17,854 bases of DNA, taken from positions 1 through 17,854 of the forward strand of contig JAZGGH010000032.1 in the NCBI GenBank assembly GCA_036480335.1, written 5' to 3'. Both the position numbers and the translations under genes were made by a program. Below, in pieces: positions 1 to 6,729 of this stretch; the stretch's first letter is position 1; every line of letters begins with the position of its first letter. The notes beneath the pieces are model-generated. The model worked only from the letters and a program-made list of their open reading frames with translations, searched no databases and was not told the origin of the DNA. The DNA comes from JAZGER01 sp036480335 (GTDB taxonomy: Bacteria > Pseudomonadota > Gammaproteobacteria > DSM-19610).

Positions 1-120
1 GGGTTTAGTTGCTGCGGGTTTAGTTGCTGCGGGTTTAGTTGCTGCGGGTTTAGTTGCTGCGGGTTTAGTTGCTGCGGGTTTAGTTGCTGCGGGTTTAGTT
101 GCTGCGGGTTTAGTTGCTGT
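1..120. repeat. 15-bp tandem repeat, 8 copies, coding for AATKP
   Basis: Eight head-to-tail copies of a 15-base unit (minus strand GCAGCAACTAAACCC) fill bases 1-120 and probably continue leftwards out of the window. Seven copies are identical. The copy nearest the gene's 5' side differs by one base, giving Thr for the first Ala. The unit is a multiple of three, so copy-number change keeps the reading frame. Such identity at nucleotide level points to recent slippage or recombination. Confidence 0.97.
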
Positions 121-366
121 AACTATATTCGTGGATTTATTATCCTTCTCTACCTGCACAGACTTTTTCGCTTCCTCAACCCTTGCCTCTGCGGATTTGT
201 TGCACTCTTCCAGCTGCTGACGCAAACGGCTGGATGCCTGGCGCTCCCTGTCATAAGCTGTTTGCCATTTCGAGCCACCACGGGCTTTCAACATCCAGCC
301 GATGACAAACCCCAAAAAGGCAGCGACCAGCAAAAAAAGCATGATTTCAAAAATTGCGTATAACAT
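1..366 (-). CDS. membrane-anchored protein with coiled coil and AATKP repeats (3' end cut by window)
   Basis: Reading from ATG at 366, the protein opens with one hydrophobic segment (about residues 2-25, ending in the glycine-containing GFVIGWML), so it should sit in the inner membrane. A charged, Gln/Glu-rich stretch (about 30-70, for example QQLEECNKSAEARVEE) is likely coiled coil. From about residue 82 it consists of repeated Ala-Ala-Thr-Lys-Pro, eight units before the window ends, so the C-terminus is not visible. It starts 6 bases after the stop of the OmpA-like gene, so the two are probably one transcript. A GGGAG lies about 14 bases upstream of the ATG. From memory, similar proteins (short membrane anchor, Lys/Ala/Pro linker) often end in a helix-hairpin-helix domain; that is a prediction. 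Specific function is unknown. Confidence 0.75.
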   Translation of the reverse strand, partial: MLYAIFEIMLFLLVAAFLGFVIGWMLKARGGSKWQTAYDRERQASSRLRQQLEECNKSAEARVEEAKKSVQVEKDNKSTNIVTATKPAATKPAATKPAATKPAATKPAATKPAATKPAATKP

Positions 367-372
367 GTCTCG

Positions 373-1521
373 TTATTCTCCCTTTATATAGAATCTTATG
401 GACGATGGAACAGGAAACTGCCCCATTTTCTCAGCATCAAATCCATAGCCTTTAACACTCAGTTGTTCTACAGAAACGCCCTGGTAAACCAGATAAACCT
501 TTACCTGCTGTGCTCTCTCTTCACTAAGCTGCATAGCATAGTCGGGATTACCTATTGGTCCTGAAAAACCACCAATCTCGATATCCAGATCCGGATGTTG
601 TTTCAGGTAAACAGCAAACTCCATCAGAGACTGATGCATACGTGGTGGCCATTGCATGACTGCTGGCCTGAAGAGCATGGATCCAGATAGAAGGGGTTGA
701 TCAAGTTGCGCCTGATTTACACCGGCAGAAATTATATTAGATGTCGTAGGCTCTGCTGCAGGGGCAATTATCTCAGACTCGGCATTATCTCCGGCTACCT
801 TATCCTTAACCAGACCCCCCATTTTCGTCAACATGCCAACCGCCTTGCTCACAAGGCCGGTATCTGCCCCTGCATCTGTACTATCTACTGCAGCATGAGC
901 CTCGGAAACAGCAACCTCTTGCGTCACAATCGGTGTTTCAACCTGTGTTTCAACCTGTGTTTCGACAACGGTGGACGCCTCACCAGGAACTTCATGAGTG
1001 CTCTCTTCAGGCGTACCTTTGACCAGATCACCCACTTTTGAGAACATACCTACTGCTTTACTGACAAGACCGGTATCTGACTCTTCAGCAGTCGCTTCGG
1101 AAATGACAACTTCTTGCGTCGCAACCGGTGTATTATCGCTACTCGGCTCAGCATTGATGACAGCTTTACTTCCATCAGCAACAGCCGTTGGAACAACCGC
1201 AGGACTGGTAGTGCCCACGGTATAATTCACAGCCTTGTAGCTAACCGTCCGAACACCCGAGATACCTTCTATCTTTTCGCTCAATTGCCTGACTTCTTCC
1301 AGCGAGACATTCTCACCTTCGATATAGGCATCACGACCTTCAAAATGAATATTGATATTGTCAATATTTACATCGGCTGCAGATAATTCTTCTAACACCT
1401 CTTGCCTAAGTTCCCGCTGCTCATGAGGCACACCCCAGGCGATTGCGATAAGAATAACAAGCACCAGAATCAGGACTGGCACCATGACAGATCCTTTCTG
1501 GTTTGAGTGGTTTTTGCTCAT
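373..1521 (-). CDS. inner-membrane-anchored OmpA-family protein with BON-like segment and internal duplication
   Basis: This 382-residue protein has one N-terminal membrane helix (about 12-30) with a short cytoplasmic lead. A BON-like segment follows (about 36-98), then a low-complexity linker, then a C-terminal OmpA-like domain (about 280-380). The linker holds a duplication: TQEVVISEA (135-143) and TQEVAVSEA (200-208), each followed by DTGLVSKAVGM with a Lys/Gly-rich tail (149-168 and 220-239). The OmpA domain keeps the Arg of the LSxxRA signature (R336), but the Asp of the usual GHTD/GYTD motif is replaced: the sequence reads GGFSG, with Gly at 321. Peptidoglycan binding may therefore be weak or altered. 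It is the first gene of a likely two-gene unit and is divergent from the gene at 1722. Confidence 0.85.
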   Translation of the reverse strand: MSKNHSNQKGSVMVPVLILVLVILIAIAWGVPHEQRELRQEVLEELSAADVNIDNINIHFEGRDAYIEGENVSLEEVRQLSEKIEGISGVRTVSYKAVNYTVGTTSPAVVPTAVADGSKAVINAEPSSDNTPVATQEVVISEATAEESDTGLVSKAVGMFSKVGDLVKGTPEESTHEVPGEASTVVETQVETQVETPIVTQEVAVSEAHAAVDSTDAGADTGLVSKAVGMLTKMGGLVKDKVAGDNAESEIIAPAAEPTTSNIISAGVNQAQLDQPLLSGSMLFRPAVMQWPPRMHQSLMEFAVYLKQHPDLDIEIGGFSGPIGNPDYAMQLSEERAQQVKVYLVYQGVSVEQLSVKGYGFDAEKMGQFPVPSSIRFYIKGE

Positions 1522-1721
1522 TCAAACGTCCATTAGTTTGTTAAAAAACAGTAATTGTGGACGGATGGTAGCAAAATACCCATGAAGATTCATGATTCAG
1601 GTCAGAAATGGGTCTAGCAGCATTCTAGATAATAAAATACAGTGTCTGGACTTTTGGCTCATGACCACCTAAACATTTCAATAAATATGACGCTACCTTC
1701 TTAAAGAGTTTCTATTTATGG
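1522..1721. promoter_or_regulatory. divergent intergenic region with small inverted repeat
   Basis: These 200 bases separate the minus-strand OmpA-like gene from the plus-strand repeat protein, so promoters for both should be here. A perfect 6-base inverted repeat, CATGAA-GA-TTCATG, lies at 1581-1594. AAAGAG at 1703-1708 is a plausible, loosely spaced ribosome-binding site for the start at 1722. No -35/-10 pair is convincing on either strand. Confidence 0.4.
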
Positions 1722-2723
1722 ATGAATTCTGGACCCCATATGGACAATTGGTTCTATTTCTTAATACGGCATACTGCAATTCTGACGTTGCTAGCAGCAA
1801 GCCCCTCTCATGCTAACACTGACTTACTATCAAGGCCCACCTCCCCCGATGATGTTTTTGTTCTTGTTTCAGAGGTTCGCTCTGAACTTGAGATACTCCG
1901 CTACGAAATGGGGAAACCCAAAGATAATAAACAAATATTGCTTGTGCAAAATGTTGCGCCAAGAGAAATATATTATCAGGCGATAACCTTGCTGAAAAAA
2001 ACCAACCAGCTAAGCTTCGAACAATTACGTGAGCGTGGCGATATTCCTTCCAGGCCCAACGTCCAGATACAGATGGAGCATGTTGCAGACATCCTGAAGC
2101 AGATATTGATGCGTATTCGGAGCGTCAAATCCAGCCTGGAAATAACAACGTTAATTGACATAATAGCAACTGATTCAACGCGAACAATGACGGATGTATT
2201 TCTTGCCACTGAAAAGGCCAATCGACAGCTAAATATTCTACTTGATCAACAATTTGCACCAAAGACCGTATATAAACAAGTGAGTCTCGCTATCGGTTAT
2301 ACAGCACGGATCCTGACGCTATTGCCTGGCTCTCGGCGAATTCCATACAGTGGACAGCTGCCACAGGGTAAACGCCCTGCTGATGTTTTTCGGCGACTGG
2401 TGGGTTGTTTTCAACTTGTTCGCCATATCGGCCAACATTACAATCTGGAAATGCTCGGCCTGGTAACCAATGATTCCAATATTGACACCATAAATCCTAG
2501 TGATGTTTATGATATTGCTTCTTTGCTGGTTTCGGAACTTGCTTACCTGCATGCACAATTTCCCAATATCCAGCCGCCTCGCCCCGTGTTTGATCCCGGG
2601 CGCAAGTTTCCCTCCCATGTCTATCAGCGGGCCGGCTTACTGGAAGCACAATTACAGCAGTTTGAAAAACTTATTCAATCACCGACTACTGCAACATCAG
2701 ATCTGAGTCTGCAGGTAAAATAA
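1722..2723 (+). CDS. secreted all-helical repeat protein, translationally coupled to a diguanylate cyclase
   Basis: No known family was recognised in this 333-residue protein. An N-terminal signal peptide is visible (hydrophobic AILTLLAASPSHA, cleavage near residue 31), so it should be periplasmic. An alternative start at 1740 (Met7) would give a cleaner signal peptide. The mature part is built from a recurring motif, roughly P-x-[D/E/T]-[V/I]-[F/Y] followed by a helix: residues 42-46, 80-84, 180-184, 219-223, 259-263 and 297-301, with weaker copies near 121 and 156-160. Spacing is 38-40 residues, except one step of 24. Its stop codon overlaps the ATG of the GGDEF gene (TAATG at 2721-2725), so the two are translationally coupled. 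A role as periplasmic partner of that sensor is inference. Confidence 0.8.
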   Translation: MNSGPHMDNWFYFLIRHTAILTLLAASPSHANTDLLSRPTSPDDVFVLVSEVRSELEILRYEMGKPKDNKQILLVQNVAPREIYYQAITLLKKTNQLSFEQLRERGDIPSRPNVQIQMEHVADILKQILMRIRSVKSSLEITTLIDIIATDSTRTMTDVFLATEKANRQLNILLDQQFAPKTVYKQVSLAIGYTARILTLLPGSRRIPYSGQLPQGKRPADVFRRLVGCFQLVRHIGQHYNLEMLGLVTNDSNIDTINPSDVYDIASLLVSELAYLHAQFPNIQPPRPVFDPGRKFPSHVYQRAGLLEAQLQQFEKLIQSPTTATSDLSLQVK

Positions 2724-4906
2724 TGGTAACAGAAACGGTTAATCTGAACCGGGGCGAAGGAAGCTTGCATGACAAACTCCTGCATTCACATCTTACGGTT
2801 GCCAGCCTGGGGTTTGTTCTGTTGTGTGCTGCTTTTTTTCTCATCTGGATACTGGGTGCGAATGCACATCGGCTGGCTTCAGATGTGGGTCCAACGGCAC
2901 AAGCATCATTACGCGCACTTAGTGGTATCCATTCTTCAATTGCTGCCACTCGTGGCTGGGTTACGCTGGGCGATCCAGTTTTTCGAGATGAGCGAAAACA
3001 GGCATGGGAAGAGGAGATTTTTCCCGCTATTAGCAAGCTAAAGAAACATCTGGCAGACTCCACGGAAACATACGGACAGGATAATTTAGAGGGAATAATA
3101 GCCTCTTTAAAAGATCTGGAGGAATCGCAATGGTGGATAGAGGATATTGCTCAAACACCTGGCAATGATCAGGCACGCTATTATTTTATTGAAAATATTA
3201 TTCCAGTTTCAGATGCCGTTCTGAACGCCATTAGCGGCTTGCTCACACTCACACCAGACGCGCAGGACAGTAATACACTGGATTTGCGAAATGCCCTGAT
3301 CAGTTTGCAGTACCAGTTTACAAGCAGTGTTTCCGCACTGAAATATTTTCTTGATAGCGCAGAATCGCTGTATGCAGAAAAATTTCAAGCCAGTCTACTG
3401 CAGGGGCTTGTTGCATTAGGCAAGATAAATATGTCGACTCATCAATTGTCAGAAGAACAGCTTGAACTTTTTCATCTGATCCGTGTTGAGCAAACTCCCT
3501 TCGAAAAGTTTGGCAATGAATTAATTAACATTCGTAAAAAGGGGACATGGAATGTGGCGCAAAACCTGCTCGCGATGGAAGCGGTTCCTTTAGCGCGCGA
3601 ACTGATCGATGATCTTACTATCATGTCAGATGAACATTCGCGCATCATGCATAAAAAAACAGAACAAATCAGAACAATGACGCAAATAACTATTCCAGTT
3701 ACCATCATGTTGATCCTGCTGCTGATAGTTTCCACATCTGCCATTTCACGACGAAGTACAGCTCGCCTGGTGCAGCCTATTGCCACATTAACAAATGCGG
3801 CTGAAAAAATGGCTAATGGAGAGATTGATATTGCAATTGAGATTGAAGGAAACGATGAATTAGCCATGCTTGGCGAAACTTTCAATGCCATGCATTATTC
3901 CATTCAGGAAAAAACACTGTCCCTGAAAAGAACAATGGAAGATCTGGAGTTTCGCGTAACCCAGCGTACTCAGGAGCTGGCTCTGTCCAGAGAGCTTGCT
4001 GAAACAACCTTGAATTCAATAGGTGATGCTGTCATATCAACAGATCAGCATGCAAACATCCGAATGATGAATCCGGTTGCAGAAGTCTTGACTGGCTGGA
4101 AATTTACAGACGTGGTTGGAAAACAGTTATCCGACGTATTTCAAATAGTCAATGAACAAACACAGCTATCAGTAGAGTCTCCAGTGAAGCGCTGCCTGGA
4201 ATCTAAAAAGGTTGTGCTACTTGAAAAAAATTGCAACCTCATTCGTCAGGATGGCTCTCAAACGCCTGTTAACGACTCTGCAGCCCCCATACAGAATCAG
4301 GAAGGGGAAACCGTTGGCGCTGTGCTCGTTTTTCGTGATGTATCCAGAGAACGAAGCTTACATCGGAAACTATCCTACCAGGCGACACACGATGCATTAA
4401 CAGGTCTGATCAATCGTGCAGAATATGAACGCAGGCTGGAAAGTGCTTTAATCTTTGCCCGCAATGAAAACAGAGTGCATACCGTCGCCTTTATTGATCT
4501 GGATAAATTCAAGATAATCAACGATACCTGTGGTCATGCCGCTGGCGATGATCTGCTCTGCCAAATCACCAAAATAATAGCTCAACCGGTTCGCGCTCAT
4601 GATACGGTGGCCAGGCTTGGGGGGGATGAATTCGCTTTGTTATTGGAAGATTGTAATATTGACAATGCCATAAAGGTTTGTGAATCAATCCGTAAAGATA
4701 TCAAATCTTTTCATTTTGAATGGCAAGGCGATGTATTTTCGGTGGGCGTCAGTATGGGATTAATGCCGGTAGATGAAAACAGCCAATCTGTTGCTGAGGT
4801 GATCAAACATGCTGATACCGCATGTTATGCATCCAAAGAAGCCGGTCGAAATAGAGTCACTGTTTTCAAGCAGGAAAATGAAGACACTGCCTGCCCCACA
4901 GAATGA
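2723..4906 (+). CDS. membrane diguanylate cyclase: helical periplasmic sensor, HAMP, PAS, GGDEF
   Basis: This 727-residue enzyme should make cyclic-di-GMP from two GTP. The order is: membrane helix (about 24-46); a large periplasmic all-helical sensor (about 47-320, HBM or four-helix-bundle type); a second membrane helix (322-342); HAMP (about 343-398); coiled coil; PAS (about 420-545); GGDEF (about 555-715). The active-site motif RLGGDEF is intact (GGDEF at 633-637). The inhibitory I-site RxxD is present as RAHD at 624-627, exactly five residues before GGDEF, so product feedback is expected. DALTGLINR is conserved at the domain start. There is no EAL domain, so it is a synthase only. It overlaps the upstream secreted helical protein by one base. 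Confidence 0.93.
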   Translation: MVTETVNLNRGEGSLHDKLLHSHLTVASLGFVLLCAAFFLIWILGANAHRLASDVGPTAQASLRALSGIHSSIAATRGWVTLGDPVFRDERKQAWEEEIFPAISKLKKHLADSTETYGQDNLEGIIASLKDLEESQWWIEDIAQTPGNDQARYYFIENIIPVSDAVLNAISGLLTLTPDAQDSNTLDLRNALISLQYQFTSSVSALKYFLDSAESLYAEKFQASLLQGLVALGKINMSTHQLSEEQLELFHLIRVEQTPFEKFGNELINIRKKGTWNVAQNLLAMEAVPLARELIDDLTIMSDEHSRIMHKKTEQIRTMTQITIPVTIMLILLLIVSTSAISRRSTARLVQPIATLTNAAEKMANGEIDIAIEIEGNDELAMLGETFNAMHYSIQEKTLSLKRTMEDLEFRVTQRTQELALSRELAETTLNSIGDAVISTDQHANIRMMNPVAEVLTGWKFTDVVGKQLSDVFQIVNEQTQLSVESPVKRCLESKKVVLLEKNCNLIRQDGSQTPVNDSAAPIQNQEGETVGAVLVFRDVSRERSLHRKLSYQATHDALTGLINRAEYERRLESALIFARNENRVHTVAFIDLDKFKIINDTCGHAAGDDLLCQITKIIAQPVRAHDTVARLGGDEFALLLEDCNIDNAIKVCESIRKDIKSFHFEWQGDVFSVGVSMGLMPVDENSQSVAEVIKHADTACYASKEAGRNRVTVFKQENEDTACPTE

Positions 4907-4929
4907 GGCACAACAGGCTATTCAACTAT

Positions 4930-5153
4930 TCAAAGCTCAATCACAACCGTAAAACCATTCCCTATCTTGTTGTCCGGATTTTCAGTCGCAATCACTTTCA
5001 AATCTAACTCCCGACACATCAAACAAAATATTCATGTTAACTGCGGCCACAGTAAATCCTGCTGTGGCTTGTCTGTTAACGGATTCAAACCCGTAATCTT
5101 TAATCCGATCTCCGCAATATTGATTCTTTCTGCATTGATTATTCCGTAGCAAA
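4930..5153 (-). pseudogene. decayed PilZ-like domain remnant
   Basis: No intact gene covers 4907-5153. One minus-strand frame reads like a protein from about 5150 to the TGA at 4932-4930, broken by a single TGA at 5034-5032. Before the break it reads INIAEIGLKITGLNPLTDK. After it come RELDLKVIATENPDN and then IGNGFTVVIEL. Between them a neighbouring frame gives VNMNILFDVSG, so two compensating frameshifts are another reading. NIAEIG resembles the PilZ signature (D/N)xSxxG, and the strand pattern with a GxGFxVxF-like end fits the rest of a PilZ domain, the cyclic-di-GMP receptor fold. The RxxxR half of the binding site and any start codon are missing, so this looks like a truncated fossil abutting the stop of the DUF1501-like gene. 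The family call comes from motif reading only. Confidence 0.4.
5036..5080. terminator. nested inverted repeat, possible bidirectional terminator
   Basis: GCCACAG (5046-5052) pairs with CTGTGGC (5062-5068) around a 9-base loop. Outside an internal loop, GTTAAC (5036-5041) pairs with GTTAAC (5075-5080). It lies between the convergent ends of the GGDEF gene and the DUF1501-like gene, where a terminator is expected. No proper T-tract follows on either strand, and it lies inside the PilZ-like remnant, so it may be chance. Confidence 0.3.
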
Positions 5154-6722
5154 TCAAATCGCAGAAAATGCAATCAGGCTATCCATTAATGCGGTATTAC
5201 CAAGTCCGTTAGATGGGAACAGTGTCTGGAAATTGCCCGCTTCACCATTTAGAGCCATATAATTCAGCACAATGGTTTCAACCAGCAAATTCGGATTGTT
5301 CGCCACGACTGAACTGCTGGTATCCAGCGATCCATCGGGTCTGAACCAGCCTATCTGCTGATGCCTGGCCTGCTCTTCAGTCGTACCGCCTAACAATACC
5401 GGACGCCCGCCCGGATTGTAAACAAGAAAAAAAGCGGCGGCTGTTGATTGATTGTCACTGGTCCATTCACCTTTACCTCGACCGTCTGCAGAATTATCAG
5501 CACGCCCGTTACTCGATAATGAGCCATCACTAAAAACATAAATCATGAGGGGTTTATTGCGGCGAGCGGCATATTCAAGACAGGCACCCATGCAGCGCCC
5601 GGCACGTAAATCCCGGCGCTCGCCGGTAGAGCGGTCGCCGGTATGATAATCGTAGCCACCCATACTGATAGTACCCGCACCGGCATAACCGTCTATCACC
5701 ATTTTCATCACCGAAGCGGTTTTACGAAATTCCGAATCATCGTCAAATTCTACACTGCTGAAAATACCGCTTGCACCGACAATATCCGGATCTGCCTGCG
5801 GATTAAGCGCGGCAGGGTTTGAAAAACGATCCACCAGATCTGCACTCTTTACATAACCACAACTCACCAGCTTCTGCATCGCGGCATCGGTAATCATACG
5901 GCTCATTTTGGTATCGCTAATCCGCGACATTGCCTCCATGACACGTACTGCATCTTCCTTGCTCATTAATTTGATGAGCTGGCCGGTATCTACCATGCCT
6001 GTCACATCACTGGGACGATCAACTTTGGTTGGTCGGGCACTGAGATCAATCATAGCCGCAGGCGCCATTGAATTACCGCCTGATTCAGAATTACGTGAGC
6101 CAATCAGGGAGAGCAGTTCGCCATCCGCACCCGCCTTATAGATTCCATACATGGGATTTAGCGGATTATTACTGGTGTCATTTTCCGACCGTGAAGGCAG
6201 GATAACGCCGTTGACATTACCGGCTCGTGAGCCCGCCCGCTCCTGAATACCGCGCAGGAAGGCGCTGTCTGAATGAAATGCCAGACCGAAATCGGTATTA
6301 ATGAAATCATTGGTTCCGGTTACTGGATTAGCCACTGGCGGTATCATATCCCCCGGCAAGCCCAGTTTGCTGTAGCCCGCTGTGGTGAGAAAATCCAGTT
6401 GCCCGCCCTGTTGCCCAACCAGCACATTGGAGCCAGCAATGTTGGCACCCCCTGCAAGGTCAAAACAGATAAACGGTATTTTACCCGAACCTGTTGCAGC
6501 AATATCACAGGGAGCCAGTTGTGCTGCAATATCGGATGACAATGCGGCTTGAACACTGCTCGACAACCCCAGCATGCCAAGCATTGATGGCGCTAACACG
6601 GCACCAGCTCCCAGCGTAAAACCCTGCGCCAGGAAATCGCGTCGCGATACCGGCCGTTGATGGTTCTCGTGCCGCAAAACCTCATTTAAACCAAACCCTT
6701 TTTTCTTTCCAGTCATTCTCAT
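5154..6722 (-). CDS. Tat-exported DUF1501-like protein
   Basis: This 522-residue protein has a clear twin-arginine signal: SRRDFL at 26-31, a hydrophobic stretch, and likely cleavage after VQA near residue 59. It should therefore be exported folded, perhaps with a cofactor or metal bound. FDLAGGANIAGSNVLVG after the signal and GGYDYHTGDRSTGERR followed by a VFSDGS strand near the C-terminus resemble the beta-strand and metal-site regions of DUF1501 proteins (alkaline-phosphatase/sulfatase-like fold). The match is distant, since the usual GxDTH is here GYDYH. It is the last gene of a three-gene operon, 7 bases after the LamG lipoprotein gene, with AGGGG about 6 bases before its ATG. DUF1501 proteins elsewhere are commonly paired with DUF1588/1592 cytochromes, as here. 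The substrate is unknown. Confidence 0.6.
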   Translation of the reverse strand: MRMTGKKKGFGLNEVLRHENHQRPVSRRDFLAQGFTLGAGAVLAPSMLGMLGLSSSVQAALSSDIAAQLAPCDIAATGSGKIPFICFDLAGGANIAGSNVLVGQQGGQLDFLTTAGYSKLGLPGDMIPPVANPVTGTNDFINTDFGLAFHSDSAFLRGIQERAGSRAGNVNGVILPSRSENDTSNNPLNPMYGIYKAGADGELLSLIGSRNSESGGNSMAPAAMIDLSARPTKVDRPSDVTGMVDTGQLIKLMSKEDAVRVMEAMSRISDTKMSRMITDAAMQKLVSCGYVKSADLVDRFSNPAALNPQADPDIVGASGIFSSVEFDDDSEFRKTASVMKMVIDGYAGAGTISMGGYDYHTGDRSTGERRDLRAGRCMGACLEYAARRNKPLMIYVFSDGSLSSNGRADNSADGRGKGEWTSDNQSTAAAFFLVYNPGGRPVLLGGTTEEQARHQQIGWFRPDGSLDTSSSVVANNPNLLVETIVLNYMALNGEAGNFQTLFPSNGLGNTALMDSLIAFSAI

Positions 6723-6729
6723 GCCCCTG

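Noticed and set aside
1..120. Short regular repeats suggesting CRISPR
   Set aside because: Units are 15 bases, head to tail with no spacers, and translate in frame as AATKP within a coding region.
4300..4906. Missing EAL domain as a truncation of the cyclase
   Set aside because: The GGDEF domain is complete and ends with a normal short tail. No EAL-like sequence follows in any plus-strand frame, so the protein is simply a cyclase.
4982..5173. 63-codon minus-strand frame after the DUF1501-like gene
   Set aside because: As an intact gene it has no ribosome site and overlaps the stop of the upstream gene. Only part of it reads protein-like, consistent with a frameshifted remnant.
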